Origin: Actinoplanes couchii | Lineage (GTDB): Bacteria > Actinomycetota > Actinomycetes > Mycobacteriales > Micromonosporaceae | Length of the DNA: 64,000 nt | Direction of reading: 5' to 3' | Assembly: GCF_016862075.1 (NCBI RefSeq) | Contig: NZ_BOMG01000084.1 | Span: forward strand, 1 to 64,000 | Shown here: positions 35,670 through 44,915 of the stretch, piece by piece | Layout: each line of letters opens with the position of its first letter | How positions within the stretch are numbered: the stretch's first letter is position 1 | Notes under the pieces: model-generated | What the model saw: the letters and a program-made list of their open reading frames with translations, nothing else | Told to the model about the DNA's origin: nothing | Database searches by the model: none | Program-made: the position numbers and the translations under genes

Positions 35670-38126
35670 GTGCAATGCGTGACCTCCACCGCCTTCGGTC
35701 CCACCGAACTGTTGCACCGGTTGCGGGCCCGGACGACCGTTTCGGCAGTGTCTCCGGTCACACATATCGAGCGGGTGCCCGCCCGCGAAGGACGCCCGGC
35801 ACCGTGGCCCACCTGGACCGATCCGGTCGTCCGCGACGCCTTCACCGCACAGGGGATCACCGCGCCCTGGGAGCATCAGGCGGCCGCGGCCACCCTCGCC
35901 CGGGAGGGCACACACGTCGTGCTGGCCACCGGGACGGCGTCCGGGAAATCCCTCGCCTACCAACTGCCGGCACTCAATGCGCTCGCCGAGGACCCTAGAG
36001 CGACAGTGCTCTATCTGTCACCCACCAAGGCGCTCGCCGCCGACCAGTTGCGCTCGCTGCGGAGGCTCGGACTGGACGGGATCCGGCCCGCCACCTTCGA
36101 CGGCGACACCCCGCGCGAGGAGCGCGACTGGATCCGGCAGCACTCGAGGTTCCTGCTCACCAACCCGGACATGCTGCACCACAGCCTGCTGCCCGGGCAC
36201 GGCCGGTGGGGCGTGTTCCTGCGGCGTTTACGCTATGTGGTGATCGACGAGTGCCACACGTACCGGGGCGTGTTCGGGTCACACGTCGCCCACGTCCTGC
36301 GCCGACTCCGGCGAGCCACTCTGCGGTACGGCTCCTCCCCCACCTTCATCCTGGCCTCCGCCACCTCGGGCGACCCGGCCGGCTCCGCCTCCCGCCTGAC
36401 CGGCCTCCCGGTGACCGCCGTCACCGAAGACGGTTCACCGAGCGGGGCGATGACGTTCGCCCTGTGGGAGCCACCCCTCCTGCCACCGCCCCCCTCCTCG
36501 GCCGCATTCGCGACTCGCCCTTCGGCGTCGCCCGCACCTGCACCCCGGCCCTCGCCTTCGCCCTCCCCGTCCTCCTCGTCGGGCAATTCCGATATTTCGG
36601 AATTCTTGCTTGAGGAGGATGCTCCGCCGATTCGGCGGTCCGCCCTGCGCGAAACCGCTGACCTGCTCACCGACTCGGTGGTGGCCGGCACCCGGACGCT
36701 CGCCTTCATCCGGTCGCGGCGTGGGGCCGAGGTCGTCGCGTCACTCACCCGGCAGTCCCTGAACGAGGCGGTGCCCGGGCTCGGTGACCGGGTCGCCGCC
36801 TACCGGGGTGGTTACCTGCGCGAGGACCGGCGGGCCATCGAGCGCGCCCTGCTCTCCGGCGAACTCCTCGGGCTCGCCTCCACCAACGCGCTCGAACTCG
36901 GCGTCGACCTGACCGGGCTGGACGCCGTGCTGATCTGCGGGTACCCCGGCACCCGGGCGTCGCTGTGGCAGCAGGCCGGCCGGGCCGGGCGATCGGGGCA
37001 GGAGGCGCTCGCCGTCCTCATCGCCCGGGACGACCCGCTCGACACCTACCTGGTGCACCACCCCGAAGCGATCTTCGGCCCCGACGTCGAGGCAACGGTT
37101 CTCGACCCCGGGAACCCGTACGTGCTCGCCCCGCAACTGTGCTGCGCCGCCTCCGAAGCGCCGCTCACCCCCGCCGATCTCGAACTGTTCGGCGAACCGG
37201 CCGGCGCGATCGTGGGACAGCTCGTCACCGAAGGGGTGCTCCGGAAACGGCCGTCCGGCTTTTACTGGACCCATCGCGGGCGGCCCGAGGTCGACCTGCG
37301 CGGCACCGGCGGCGCACCGGTGTCGGTCGTCGAAGCGGCCACCGGGCGGCTCCTCGGCACCGTCGATCACGGATCGTCACACGTCATGCTTCATCCGGGG
37401 GCGGTTCACCTGCACCAAGGCGTGTCGTACGTGGTGGACGACCTCGATCTGGAGGACGCCATCGCCCTCGTGCACCAGGAGGAACCGGACTGGACGACCC
37501 ACGCCCGGGACGTCACCAATCTGTCGGTGGTGAACGTCCGATCGTACGTGGATGCCGGTCCGGTCGGGCTTTTCCTGGGCGACGTGGACGTGACCAATCA
37601 GGTCGTCTCGTATCAGCGACGGCGCCTGCGCAGCGGCGAGATCATCGACACCCGGCCGCTCGATCTGCCGGTCCGTGAGCTGCGGACCGTCGCCGTCTGG
37701 TTCACCGTGTCACCGCAGGCGCTGGTCGCGGCCGGCGTCGAGCCCAGCGAGTTCCCCGGGGCGCTGCACGCGGCCGAACACGCCGGGATCGGGCTGCTGC
37801 CGCTGATCGCCACCTGCGACCGGTGGGACATCGGCGGGCTGTCCACCGCCAACCACGCCGACACCGAGGCGCCGACGGTATTCGTCTACGACGGCCATCC
37901 CGGTGGCGCCGGATTCGCCGAACGCGCCTACCGGACCGCCGCCGAATGGCTCGGCGCCACCCGGGAAGCGATCGCGTCATGCGTCTGCGAAAGCGGATGT
38001 CCCTCGTGCGTGCAGTCACCCAAATGCGGCAACGGAAACAACCCGCTCAACAAACCCGACGCGGTCAAGGTGCTCGACGTCGTGCTGAACAATTTGCCGA
38101 TACCGGGTAGCCTGCCTCCCCGATGA
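35670..38126 (+). CDS. DEAD/DEAH helicase with DUF1998 (MrfA/YprA family)
   Basis: 818 aa. Helicase motifs: Q-like APWEHQAAAATLAREG, I TGTASGKSLAY, Ia SPTKALAADQ, II IDECHTYRG, III LASATSGDP, IV-VI including TNALELGVDLTGLDAVLICGYPGTRASLWQQAGRAGR. The C-terminal DUF1998 has Cys cluster CVCESGCPSCVQSPKCG, as in B. subtilis MrfA, a 3'-5' helicase in mitomycin C repair. Between motifs III and IV there is a Pro/Ser-rich insertion (about 36480-36600). GTG 35670 or 35679 are both usable. It is the counterpart of mycobacterial Rv3649 next to topA. Confidence 0.92.
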   Translation: MQCVTSTAFGPTELLHRLRARTTVSAVSPVTHIERVPAREGRPAPWPTWTDPVVRDAFTAQGITAPWEHQAAAATLAREGTHVVLATGTASGKSLAYQLPALNALAEDPRATVLYLSPTKALAADQLRSLRRLGLDGIRPATFDGDTPREERDWIRQHSRFLLTNPDMLHHSLLPGHGRWGVFLRRLRYVVIDECHTYRGVFGSHVAHVLRRLRRATLRYGSSPTFILASATSGDPAGSASRLTGLPVTAVTEDGSPSGAMTFALWEPPLLPPPPSSAAFATRPSASPAPAPRPSPSPSPSSSSGNSDISEFLLEEDAPPIRRSALRETADLLTDSVVAGTRTLAFIRSRRGAEVVASLTRQSLNEAVPGLGDRVAAYRGGYLREDRRAIERALLSGELLGLASTNALELGVDLTGLDAVLICGYPGTRASLWQQAGRAGRSGQEALAVLIARDDPLDTYLVHHPEAIFGPDVEATVLDPGNPYVLAPQLCCAASEAPLTPADLELFGEPAGAIVGQLVTEGVLRKRPSGFYWTHRGRPEVDLRGTGGAPVSVVEAATGRLLGTVDHGSSHVMLHPGAVHLHQGVSYVVDDLDLEDAIALVHQEEPDWTTHARDVTNLSVVNVRSYVDAGPVGLFLGDVDVTNQVVSYQRRRLRSGEIIDTRPLDLPVRELRTVAVWFTVSPQALVAAGVEPSEFPGALHAAEHAGIGLLPLIATCDRWDIGGLSTANHADTEAPTVFVYDGHPGGAGFAERAYRTAAEWLGATREAIASCVCESGCPSCVQSPKCGNGNNPLNKPDAVKVLDVVLNNLPIPGSLPPR

Positions 38127-39457
38127 CTCACCCGATGACCTCCCCGACGAAAGCGCAGGCCGCGACGGCCGGCCGGGCTCCTCGCCTGGCCGCCCTGGAC
38201 GGTCTGCGCCTGATCGCCGCGCTGGCCGTCGCGGTGTACCACCTGAGCGTCTCGTGGCGCATCGACGGGCACAACCCACCCAGCTACTTCCTGCCGAACT
38301 TCTCCCACCTGGCCATCTACGGCTTCCTCGGTGTGGAGCTGTTCTTCCTGATCAGCGGGTTCGTCATCTGCATGAGCAGCTGGCAGCGCGGGCTCGGGGA
38401 GTTCTTCGTCTCCCGGGTCGGGCGGCTCTACCCCGCCTACTGGGTCTGCATACTGATCACCGCGTTCGTGGTCGGCCTGTTCCCGGTGGTCGGCGGCGTG
38501 CCCGTCTCCGGCACCCCCGATCTGGCCGAGATCGCGGTCAACATGACCATGTTGCAGGAGCCCCTGGGTGTCGCCATGGTCGACACCGTTTACTGGACAC
38601 TCTTCATCGAACTTCGTTTCTATCTGTTGTTCGCCGCACTCGTCGCATTCGGTCTGACCTATCGTCGAACAGTGATCTTCTGCGCGGCCTGGATGGCCGT
38701 CGCCGTGATCGGCCCGACCGTCGACAGCCGCATCGTGAACGTCGTCGCCATTCCGGAATACGCGCCCTATTTCATCGCCGGGATCGCCTCTTTCCTGATC
38801 TACAAGTTCGGCCGCTCCCCGCTGCTCTTCGCGATCGTCGGCTTCGCCTGGCTGGTCAGCCTCAAACGGGTCGAGGACCGGGTGGCCGACGTCAACCCCG
38901 GCTTCGAGGTACCGACCTGGCCCGGCATCGTCATCGTCACCCTGTCCTTCGCGGTGGTCCTGGTGATCGCCCTGGGCTGGACCGACCGGATCCGCTGGGG
39001 CTGGCTCACCACCGCCGGGGCCCTCACCTACCCGTTCTATCTGCTGCATCAGCGCATCGGGTACAGCTTCGTGCGCTACACCCATGAACACACCGGCCTG
39101 CCCGCCTGGCTCCTGATCGCCGGTGCGATCCTGCTGGTCCTGGGCTTGGCCTGGCTGGTGCACCGCTACGCGGAACGTTCGCTGGGCCGCTGGCTGCGCC
39201 GAGTCATGCGCCAGGCCGTCCACGACATCCGCCGCACCTCGGCCACCGACGCCGCCACCCCGGCCACCCACCCCACCGCCTCGGCGGCTTCGACCAGCAC
39301 GATCGATGGACGCGGCGAGGTCGGCACCGGGACTACGGCGGCGGCTCCGTCGTCAGGGTCTTCGCCGGCGGCTGACGTTGTCGAACCTGCCGATGACGCT
39401 CCGCAGCAGCGGCGGCTACCGCCCGATGGGCGACTCCAGGACGCCTCCCACCACTGA
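38123..39457 (+). CDS. Acyltransferase-3 family membrane protein
   Basis: 444 aa, about 10 TMs. RLAALDGLRLIAALAVAVYHLSVSW holds the conserved Arg and His of acyltransferase family 3 (OafA/YrhL); FLGVELFFLISGFVICMS and VYWTLFIELRFYLLFAAL are further signatures. It O-acylates a cell-surface sugar or lipid. ATG overlaps the helicase stop (ATGA). The last 70 residues are Ala/Thr/Ser-rich, and 42 bp overlap the convergent TadE-like gene. Confidence 0.88.
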   Translation: MTHPMTSPTKAQAATAGRAPRLAALDGLRLIAALAVAVYHLSVSWRIDGHNPPSYFLPNFSHLAIYGFLGVELFFLISGFVICMSSWQRGLGEFFVSRVGRLYPAYWVCILITAFVVGLFPVVGGVPVSGTPDLAEIAVNMTMLQEPLGVAMVDTVYWTLFIELRFYLLFAALVAFGLTYRRTVIFCAAWMAVAVIGPTVDSRIVNVVAIPEYAPYFIAGIASFLIYKFGRSPLLFAIVGFAWLVSLKRVEDRVADVNPGFEVPTWPGIVIVTLSFAVVLVIALGWTDRIRWGWLTTAGALTYPFYLLHQRIGYSFVRYTHEHTGLPAWLLIAGAILLVLGLAWLVHRYAERSLGRWLRRVMRQAVHDIRRTSATDAATPATHPTASAASTSTIDGRGEVGTGTTAAAPSSGSSPAADVVEPADDAPQQRRLPPDGRLQDASHH

Positions 39458-39802
39458 GGACACCGGTCCGGCTCGTGCCGCTCCCTCGGCGCCGGCCGGG
39501 AAGGCGCCGAAACGGACTGATGTCCGGACCACGATCTCCAGCCCGGTGACCTCGCAGCCGGTCATCCGGGCGCCGTTCGCCCGGACGTAGCGGTCCGCCA
39601 CAGCGCACGCCGCCGCCTGCCCTTCGATGGTGTGGGCGGCACCGGCCAGGGCTCCGAAGTCGGCGGCGTTGCCCGCCTGGTGCCGGGCGACCCGGGCAGC
39701 CCCGACGGCCGTTCCCGCCAGGCCGACGAGAACCACCACCAGCCCCACCGCGAGCACGAAAACCGAAGCCGCCCCACGGTCATCTCGTAACGAAAGACCC
39801 AT
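39416..39802 (-). CDS. TadE-like secreted protein (Rv3654c type)
   Basis: 128 aa. A short basic start (MGLSLRDDRGAASVFVLAVGLVVVLVGLAG) gives the class III pilin-like processing region followed by one TM, then GNAADFGALAGAA and CAVADRYVRANGARMTGCEV with two Cys. These match the Rv3654c family encoded last in actinomycete Tad loci; role in pilus assembly or secretion is presumed. It overlaps the acyltransferase 3' end tail to tail. Confidence 0.85.
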   Translation of the reverse strand: MGLSLRDDRGAASVFVLAVGLVVVLVGLAGTAVGAARVARHQAGNAADFGALAGAAHTIEGQAAACAVADRYVRANGARMTGCEVTGLEIVVRTSVRFGAFPAGAEGAARAGPVSSVVGGVLESPIGR

Positions 39803-39859
39803 TTACCATCCTTCCATCTGTCGCCCCGTCACGCCGTTCGACAGGCAGGGGCAGGTTGC

Positions 39860-40390
39860 TCAGAAGCCGATCTGTTCGGGCTCGCGGGCCGCTACCGAGC
39901 GACCGCTGACGGTCAGGCCGGGTAGGTCCCAGCCGAGCATGCGAACCGGTGCCGACACTTCGGCGGTGACGCTGTCGCCGCCGCCCACCCGGATCGAGGC
40001 GCCGTCCGGAGCGATCCGGGCCGCGACGCCCAGAGGTGGATCGCCACGGGATTCGGCCAGGGCGGCCTCCCGTGCGGCGTCCTGGCACTGCATCTTGAGT
40101 GAGATCGCCGACACCCCCGTCAATCCGAAGCTGAGCAGCAGCATGAGCGCCGGCAGCCCAGCCGCAAGTTCAGCCGTGAAGGCACCCCGGTCCGGGTCAC
40201 CGACCCCCGAGAGGGGATCGATCTCCCCGACCCCCGCAGGGAAATCGGGCACCGCGAAGGAACAGGTCGCCGCGCGGGAACCGGTCCCCGCGAAAGAGGG
40301 GGTTCCCGCGTGGGAGGCGGGTTCCGGGAGGGTGTTCGCCTCCCGGGTGGGGGTGGGCTGAGTGCGGCTGGGCTGCCGGCTTCGTCTCAC
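39860..40390 (-). CDS. TadE-family pilus protein
   Basis: 176 aa. After an atypically long Pro/Ala/Arg-rich leader (about 65 residues), GDPDRGAFTAELAAGLPALMLLLSFGLTGV is the TadE pattern with Glu five residues into the hydrophobic stretch after a Gly cleavage site. The rest is a small periplasmic-facing beta domain. The ATG overlaps the pilin stop (ATGA). The true start could be inside the leader; the long leader is odd. Confidence 0.82.
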   Translation of the reverse strand: MRRSRQPSRTQPTPTREANTLPEPASHAGTPSFAGTGSRAATCSFAVPDFPAGVGEIDPLSGVGDPDRGAFTAELAAGLPALMLLLSFGLTGVSAISLKMQCQDAAREAALAESRGDPPLGVAARIAPDGASIRVGGGDSVTAEVSAPVRMLGWDLPGLTVSGRSVAAREPEQIGF

Positions 40391-40572
40391 TTCAGGGCCC
40401 GCCCGATCACTGCGGTGAGGGCCGACTGCACGGAGCCGCTCGTCACTACCTTGAGCAGCACACCGGCGAAGGCCACCGCGGCGACCGTGCCGATGGCGTA
40501 CTCGGCGGTGTTCATCCCGGCGTCCGCGGCCTCGGTCTGGAGCCGCCGATACCGGACGATGATGTTGTGCAC
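40387..40572 (-). CDS. Flp-like pilin (DUF4244 family)
   Basis: 61 aa from GTG 40572 with GAGGAGG upstream. ADAGMNTAEYAIGTVAAVAFAGVLLKVV: Gly|Met cleavage with Glu at +5 after the junction (M-N-T-A-E-Y) is the type IV/Flp pilin hallmark. It is the main structural subunit candidate for the Tad pilus, processed by a prepilin peptidase not in this window. Confidence 0.88.
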   Translation of the reverse strand: MHNIIVRYRRLQTEAADAGMNTAEYAIGTVAAVAFAGVLLKVVTSGSVQSALTAVIGRALK

Positions 40573-40672
40573 TGGACCTCCTCGTAACGTGGTGCGGCGC
40601 CGGTGACGCCGAACCGGGTGTTTCACGAACGCGGCGCCGATCAGCGCCGCGGGTCTATCGAGCACCTACCGG

Positions 40673-41383
40673 TCACATCACCTCCCGGATGATCGCGACC
40701 AGTACGGGAACCAAACCGGCCAGCAGGAACGCCGGGAGGAAGCACAGTCCGAGCGGCAGCACGATCAGCACTCCGGCCCGCTGGGCGGCTGCCTCGGCGG
40801 CCACCGCGCGGTCCGAACGCAGGTCACCGGCCAGGCGTTCCAGAGCGCCGGACAACGCTCCGCCGCTCGCGCTGGACCGGACGGCCGCCGTGATCAACCG
40901 GTCGGCCTGCGGGACTCCGGCCAGATGCGCCCAGGCCTCCGCCGGGGTCGCACCGAGCCGCAACGACCGGGCGGTCCGCTGCAGCCGGGCCCCCAACGGA
41001 CCGCCGACGGCTTCGGCTACCGCGGCTATCGAGCTGTCCACCGCGGTACCGCCCTTCAGCGCGGCAGCCAGCAGATCGGCACCGAGCGGCAGGTCGGCGA
41101 GGACCTCCACACGTTCCTGGCGGACCTCGGCCGGTTCGAGCCGCCGCAGGAAGCGGTCCACGCCGACCGCGACCGCCATCCCGGCCGGCACTCCCCACAC
41201 GGTTCCGATCAGCCCGGCCACCGCCAGGCCGGTCACGATCGACAGCAGCAGCCGGGTCCGGGCCGGCGACTCCTTCCGGGGCCGGGCCGGCGACTCCTTG
41301 GTCGGTGGCCGGGATCGCCGGGCCGGTATCAGCAGCAGAACAGCGGCCGTCACCGTGCACCCGGCCACGACCAGGCCGGTCAC
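40673..41383 (-). CDS. TadC-like type II secretion F-domain membrane protein
   Basis: 236 aa. T2SSF domain: LLAAALKGGTAVDSSIAAVAEAVGGPLGARLQRTARSLRLGATPAEAW and LIVLPLGLCFLPAFLLAGLVPVLVAI as the final TM, with N-terminal TMs at 3-18 and 45-72. It forms the inner-membrane platform of the Tad machine with TadB. GTG 41383 overlaps the upstream stop (GTGA). Confidence 0.87.
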   Translation of the reverse strand: MTGLVVAGCTVTAAVLLLIPARRSRPPTKESPARPRKESPARTRLLLSIVTGLAVAGLIGTVWGVPAGMAVAVGVDRFLRRLEPAEVRQERVEVLADLPLGADLLAAALKGGTAVDSSIAAVAEAVGGPLGARLQRTARSLRLGATPAEAWAHLAGVPQADRLITAAVRSSASGGALSGALERLAGDLRSDRAVAAEAAAQRAGVLIVLPLGLCFLPAFLLAGLVPVLVAIIREVM

Positions 41384-41649
41384 CGCGACACCTCACGCAA
41401 CGGAACCGGAGCGACCAGAACGGGGACGGCATCGACCTCAACAGGCGAGGAAACACCCGGCGCGGAAACACCGGCCGCGGGAGAACCAGGCACGGAAGAA
41501 CCAGGCGCGGAGGGCTCGACGGCTGTCGCGAGGCATGTGGACGTGGTGGTCACCCCGTCGACGCCGAGCAGCGCCGCCACACAGCAGTCCCGCAGCGGCA
41601 CCCGGACCGGCCCACCGGGGCGCAGCAGAGCCGCCACTCCGCAGCTCAC
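41380..41649 (-). CDS. Small uncharacterised protein coupled between tadB and tadC
   Basis: 89 aa from GTG 41649, which overlaps the tadB stop (GTGA); its own stop overlaps the tadC start in the same way. The N-terminal half (SCGVAALLRPGGPVRVPLRDCCVAALLGVDG) has three Cys; the rest is Ala/Pro/Gly/Ser-rich (PSAPGSSVPGSPAAGVSAPGVSSP). No family recognised. The double overlap is the reason to call it; it may equally be the remains of a tadB/tadC extension. Confidence 0.5.
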   Translation of the reverse strand: MSCGVAALLRPGGPVRVPLRDCCVAALLGVDGVTTTSTCLATAVEPSAPGSSVPGSPAAGVSAPGVSSPVEVDAVPVLVAPVPLREVSR

Positions 41650-42482
41650 GCCGTCACCTTCCCGGTCAGTCGCTGGGCCCATTTCAGGCCGGCGACCTGG
41701 AGGATCAGCGCCCCGACCGCGCACCCGGAACCCCAGGGCGTGTGCAGCAGCACGTCGAGCGGGTCACCCCCGATGGCGTAGCCCATCCCGATCCCGGCCA
41801 CCGGCAGCACGGCGAGCATCACCGCCGTGGTCTGCGATCCGGCGGCCTGCGCCCCGGCGGCCCGCGCCGAACGATCAGCCGTCCGCCCGTCCCGCTCGAT
41901 CCGTTCGAGCAGGTCGGCGGCGGGCGCTCCGGTGCACTCGGCGAGATGCCAGACAGCCGAGGTGAGCCGCGCGAGCCGGGCATCGGCTGAGAGGGCCGGA
42001 TCAGAGTCCGGCCGAGACGCGCCGAGGTCGGAAGGCCGGGATGCGGCAAGGTTTGCAGGCTGGGACGCGCCGAGGTCTGAAGGCTGGGATACGGCGAGGT
42101 CTGAGACCCGGGACGCGGCGACGATCACCGGCGGGACTCCGGCCCGGAGTTCGGCCACCAGGTGGGCGATCTCGTCCAGGTCGGCGGCCCGCCGCGTCTC
42201 GACCCGCCGGCGCTTCACCCGGCGGTCCCACTCGTGCGCGCCGAGCCCGGCGTAGGCGGCCGCGATCAGCGCCCCCACCGGCCCACCGAGCACCCCGGCG
42301 GCCACGGTGACCACGCCGACCGCCGCCACCGCCAGCCGCGGCCCGCCGGACACGGCAAGCCGGCGCAGCCGGCCCGGGTCGATCCGGGTACGCGGCCCGA
42401 GCAGCCGTTCCCGAGCCGCCGACCCGGGACGGGCCGCGACCACGGCGGCAGCGATCAGCAGTACCGCGAGCAGCCAGTTCAC
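41646..42482 (-). CDS. tadB: TadB-like type II secretion F-domain protein
   Basis: 278 aa from GTG 42482 (overlaps the tadA stop). Two N-terminal TMs (VNWLLAVLLIAAAVVAARPGS; LAVAAVGVVTVAAGVLGGPVGALIAAAYAG), a cytoplasmic T2SSF domain and C-terminal TMs. The T2SSF domain (HLVAELRAGVPP ... LTSAVWHLAECTGAPAADLLERIERDG) is split by a run of four 8-residue repeats SDLxxSxP (residues about 127-158) coded by 24-bp DNA repeats. It is the platform partner of TadC. Confidence 0.87.
   Translation of the reverse strand: MNWLLAVLLIAAAVVAARPGSAARERLLGPRTRIDPGRLRRLAVSGGPRLAVAAVGVVTVAAGVLGGPVGALIAAAYAGLGAHEWDRRVKRRRVETRRAADLDEIAHLVAELRAGVPPVIVAASRVSDLAVSQPSDLGASQPANLAASRPSDLGASRPDSDPALSADARLARLTSAVWHLAECTGAPAADLLERIERDGRTADRSARAAGAQAAGSQTTAVMLAVLPVAGIGMGYAIGGDPLDVLLHTPWGSGCAVGALILQVAGLKWAQRLTGKVTA
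42009..42104. repeat. Four 24-bp repeats within tadB
   Basis: Four degenerate 24-bp units encode SDLAVSQP, SDLGASQP, ANLAASRP and SDLGASRP in the cytoplasmic domain. In-frame copy-number changes would be tolerated. Confidence 0.8.
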
Positions 42483-43645
42483 CGCGACCACTCCTCGATC
42501 ACCGGCGGCACCGGGCAGCCCCGGTCCCGGAACAGCCGGGCCAGATGTTCGGCGCCCGGCCCCGCACCCCGGTCCCGGTGCCACGCCGGGACCACGGTCG
42601 CCAGCCGGTCACTGCCGGCGGGCCGGACCACACCGATGGAGTCCAGGTGCCGGCCCGCCCCGGTACGCCGGACGTGCAGGACGACCTGCAGAGCCGCCAC
42701 CACCTGGGCGTGCAGGGCAGCCCGGGGCAGTCCACCGAGCAGCCCGAGCGCCTCCAGCCGGGCCGGAACGTCACCGGGCGCGTTGGCGTGCAGCGTCCCC
42801 GCCCCGCCTTCGTGACCGGTGTTGAGCGCACCTAGGAGGTCCACGATTTCGGGCCCTCGGCACTCGCCGACGACGACTCGGTCCGGGCGCATCCGCAGCG
42901 CCTGCCGGACCAGGTCGGTCAGCCCGATGGCGCCCGCGCCCTCGACGTTGGCGGTACGCGCCTGCAGGGTGATCACGTGCGGATGGACCGGCTGCAGTTC
43001 GGCGGCGTCCTCGACCAGCACGATCCGTTCGGTGGCCGGGACGATGCCGAGCAGCGTGGCCAGCAGGGTGGTCTTGCCGCTGCCGGTGCCGCCGGTGACG
43101 AGGTACGCCAACCGGGCCCGCACCACCGCCGCGAGCAGGGTGGCCGCGTCGGGGGTGACGGTGCCGTGCCGGACCAGGTCGTCGAGGGTGAACGGCCGCT
43201 GCCGGAACGTCCGCAGCGACAGGTAGGGCCCGCTGGTGGCGACCGGTGGCAGGACCGCGTGCAGACGGGTGCCACCGGGCAGGCGGGCGTCCGCGTACGG
43301 CTGGCCGTCGTCGAGCCGCCGCCCGCAGGCCGCGACGAGACGCTGGGCGAGCCGGCGCACCTCCGCGGTGTCGGTGAAGGTGACGGCGGCCCGTTCCAGC
43401 CCGGCGCCCCGGTCGATCCAGACGTCACAGTTGTTGACGAGCACGTCGGTGACGGCCGGGTCGGCCAGCAGCGGCGCGAGTGGCCCGGCGCCGACGAGCT
43501 CGTCACGCACCTGGCCGGCGATCCGCAGCACGGCCGTGTCGCCGAGGACCGCTTTGTCGCGGCGGACCGCGGTGACGACGGCGGCCGGCGTGGCTTCGGT
43601 CCCCTCGTACGCGAATCGTCGGCGCACCTCGTCGGCGATCGTCAT
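42479..43645 (-). CDS. tadA: TadA/CpaF secretion ATPase
   Basis: 388 aa. N-terminal domain with DELVGAGPLAPLLADPAVTDVLVNNCDVWIDRG, then the ATPase: Walker A VTGGTGSGKTTLLATLLG, Asp box RIVLVEDAAELQP, Walker B MRPDRVVVGECRGPEIVDLLGALNTGHEGGAGTLHAN with its His box. It powers Flp pilus assembly. Starts and stops overlap ssd and tadB (4 bp each). Confidence 0.95.
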   Translation of the reverse strand: MTIADEVRRRFAYEGTEATPAAVVTAVRRDKAVLGDTAVLRIAGQVRDELVGAGPLAPLLADPAVTDVLVNNCDVWIDRGAGLERAAVTFTDTAEVRRLAQRLVAACGRRLDDGQPYADARLPGGTRLHAVLPPVATSGPYLSLRTFRQRPFTLDDLVRHGTVTPDAATLLAAVVRARLAYLVTGGTGSGKTTLLATLLGIVPATERIVLVEDAAELQPVHPHVITLQARTANVEGAGAIGLTDLVRQALRMRPDRVVVGECRGPEIVDLLGALNTGHEGGAGTLHANAPGDVPARLEALGLLGGLPRAALHAQVVAALQVVLHVRRTGAGRHLDSIGVVRPAGSDRLATVVPAWHRDRGAGPGAEHLARLFRDRGCPVPPVIEEWSR

Positions 43646-44718
43646 GCCGCGTCCGCTTTCAGGGCGGTGCCGGTCAGGTCGCCGATCAGGCGCAGGCAGA
43701 GGGCGGCCAGCGGTCCCCGCCCGGTGGCCGTGGGGGCCTGACCCTCCTCGATGCCCTGGCAGACGGTCTTCTCCGGGCGGATGGTGCCGGCCAGCGGCAG
43801 CTGCAGGGCGGTGGAGATGTCGCGGGGCCGCAGTTTGCCCGGTGCCGGTCCCCGTACGACGACGGCAAGGTCTTCGCAGTGTTCCCGGACCGCGTCGGCG
43901 GTGCGCCGAGCGGAGGCGGCGGCCCGCAACTCGGCCGGCACGACCAGCAGGGTGCGCTGGGCGGCCTGGAGCGCGAGCACGGCCGCGTCGTCGAGTTGCC
44001 GGGGCAGGTCGGCGACGATCACGTCCCGGGCGCGCTGGGCGGCGTGCAGGGTGGCGGCCATCGCCTCGCTCGGCACTCCGGGCAGCTCGGCCCGGTCGAA
44101 GGAGAGCAGCACCAGGTCACCGCGGTGCGGCAGAGCGTTCAGCAGGGCCGGTGGATCGACCCGCCCGTCGGCCTCGGTGAGGGCCGGCCAGCGGAGGCCG
44201 CCGACGTCCTCCCAGCCGAGGACCAGGTCGAGGCCGCCACCGAGCGGGTCGGCGTCGATCAGCAGGGTCCGGAAGCCGTTGCGGACGGCGGTGGTGGCGA
44301 GCCCGGCGGCGAGGGTGCTCGCGCCGGCGCCGCCCCGGCCGCCGATCACCGCGATGGTGCGGGCGGTGACCCGCCGGGCGGGGCCGTCGGCGAACTGGTC
44401 GACGATCCAGGGCGCGGCCTCGGGCAGGATCGCCACGTTCTCGACGCCGAGCAGCTCGGCGATGTGCCACGACGGGGTGACGGTGCCGGACTGCCCGACC
44501 AGGACGACCCGGCCGCGGCGGGGCAGCCGGGCGCGCAGGCAGGCGACCGCCTGGTCGACGCCGACCAGCACGAACAGGGCGGCGGACCAGCGGGGGCGGG
44601 CTCCGGCCGGGTCGGGCGCCACCTCCGGCTCGGCTCCGCCGGCGGCGGCGAGCCGGAGCAGTTCATCGAGCAGTTCGGGGTCGGCGGTCACGATCAGAGC
44701 GCGGCGCGGGACGGGCAT
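43642..44718 (-). CDS. ssd: Septum site-determining-like/CpaE-like protein Ssd
   Basis: 358 aa. N-terminal receiver-like domain without phospho-acceptor, then a MinD/CpaE ATPase fold with deviant P-loop IAVIGGRGGAGASTLAAGLA and switch LLIDADPLGGGLDLVLGWE; VIVADLPRQLDDAAV is the Walker B zone. Equivalent to mycobacterial Rv3660c, which affects septation and pilus positioning. ATG 44718 with GGAGG, first gene of the tad operon. In mycobacteria its neighbour is the HAD-IB gene, here displaced by the AICE. Confidence 0.92.
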   Translation of the reverse strand: MPVPRRALIVTADPELLDELLRLAAAGGAEPEVAPDPAGARPRWSAALFVLVGVDQAVACLRARLPRRGRVVLVGQSGTVTPSWHIAELLGVENVAILPEAAPWIVDQFADGPARRVTARTIAVIGGRGGAGASTLAAGLATTAVRNGFRTLLIDADPLGGGLDLVLGWEDVGGLRWPALTEADGRVDPPALLNALPHRGDLVLLSFDRAELPGVPSEAMAATLHAAQRARDVIVADLPRQLDDAAVLALQAAQRTLLVVPAELRAAASARRTADAVREHCEDLAVVVRGPAPGKLRPRDISTALQLPLAGTIRPEKTVCQGIEEGQAPTATGRGPLAALCLRLIGDLTGTALKADAA

Positions 44719-44915
44719 TCGCTGACCTCCAGCGGGGACGGGCGGTGGGTGGGCGACCACCTTCGCCGCGCCCCGGAGGCCCCGGCAACCACGCGCTGTG
44801 GACGGCACGCCACTGTGGACGAGCCGCCCGCTCGCCGGGTGATCTGATAAGCGGCGCGTGTGCCCGAGCGGCGGTTGGGTATTTTGGGAGGCTCAGACGA
44901 ACCGTTGGGGTGGGC
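44719..44915. promoter_or_regulatory. Divergent promoter region of the tad operon and STAS gene
   Basis: 197 bp between divergent genes. GGGTATTTTGGGAGG (about 44877-44891) just before the STAS gene resembles a -10 plus ribosome site. No clear dyad was seen. Confidence 0.35.
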
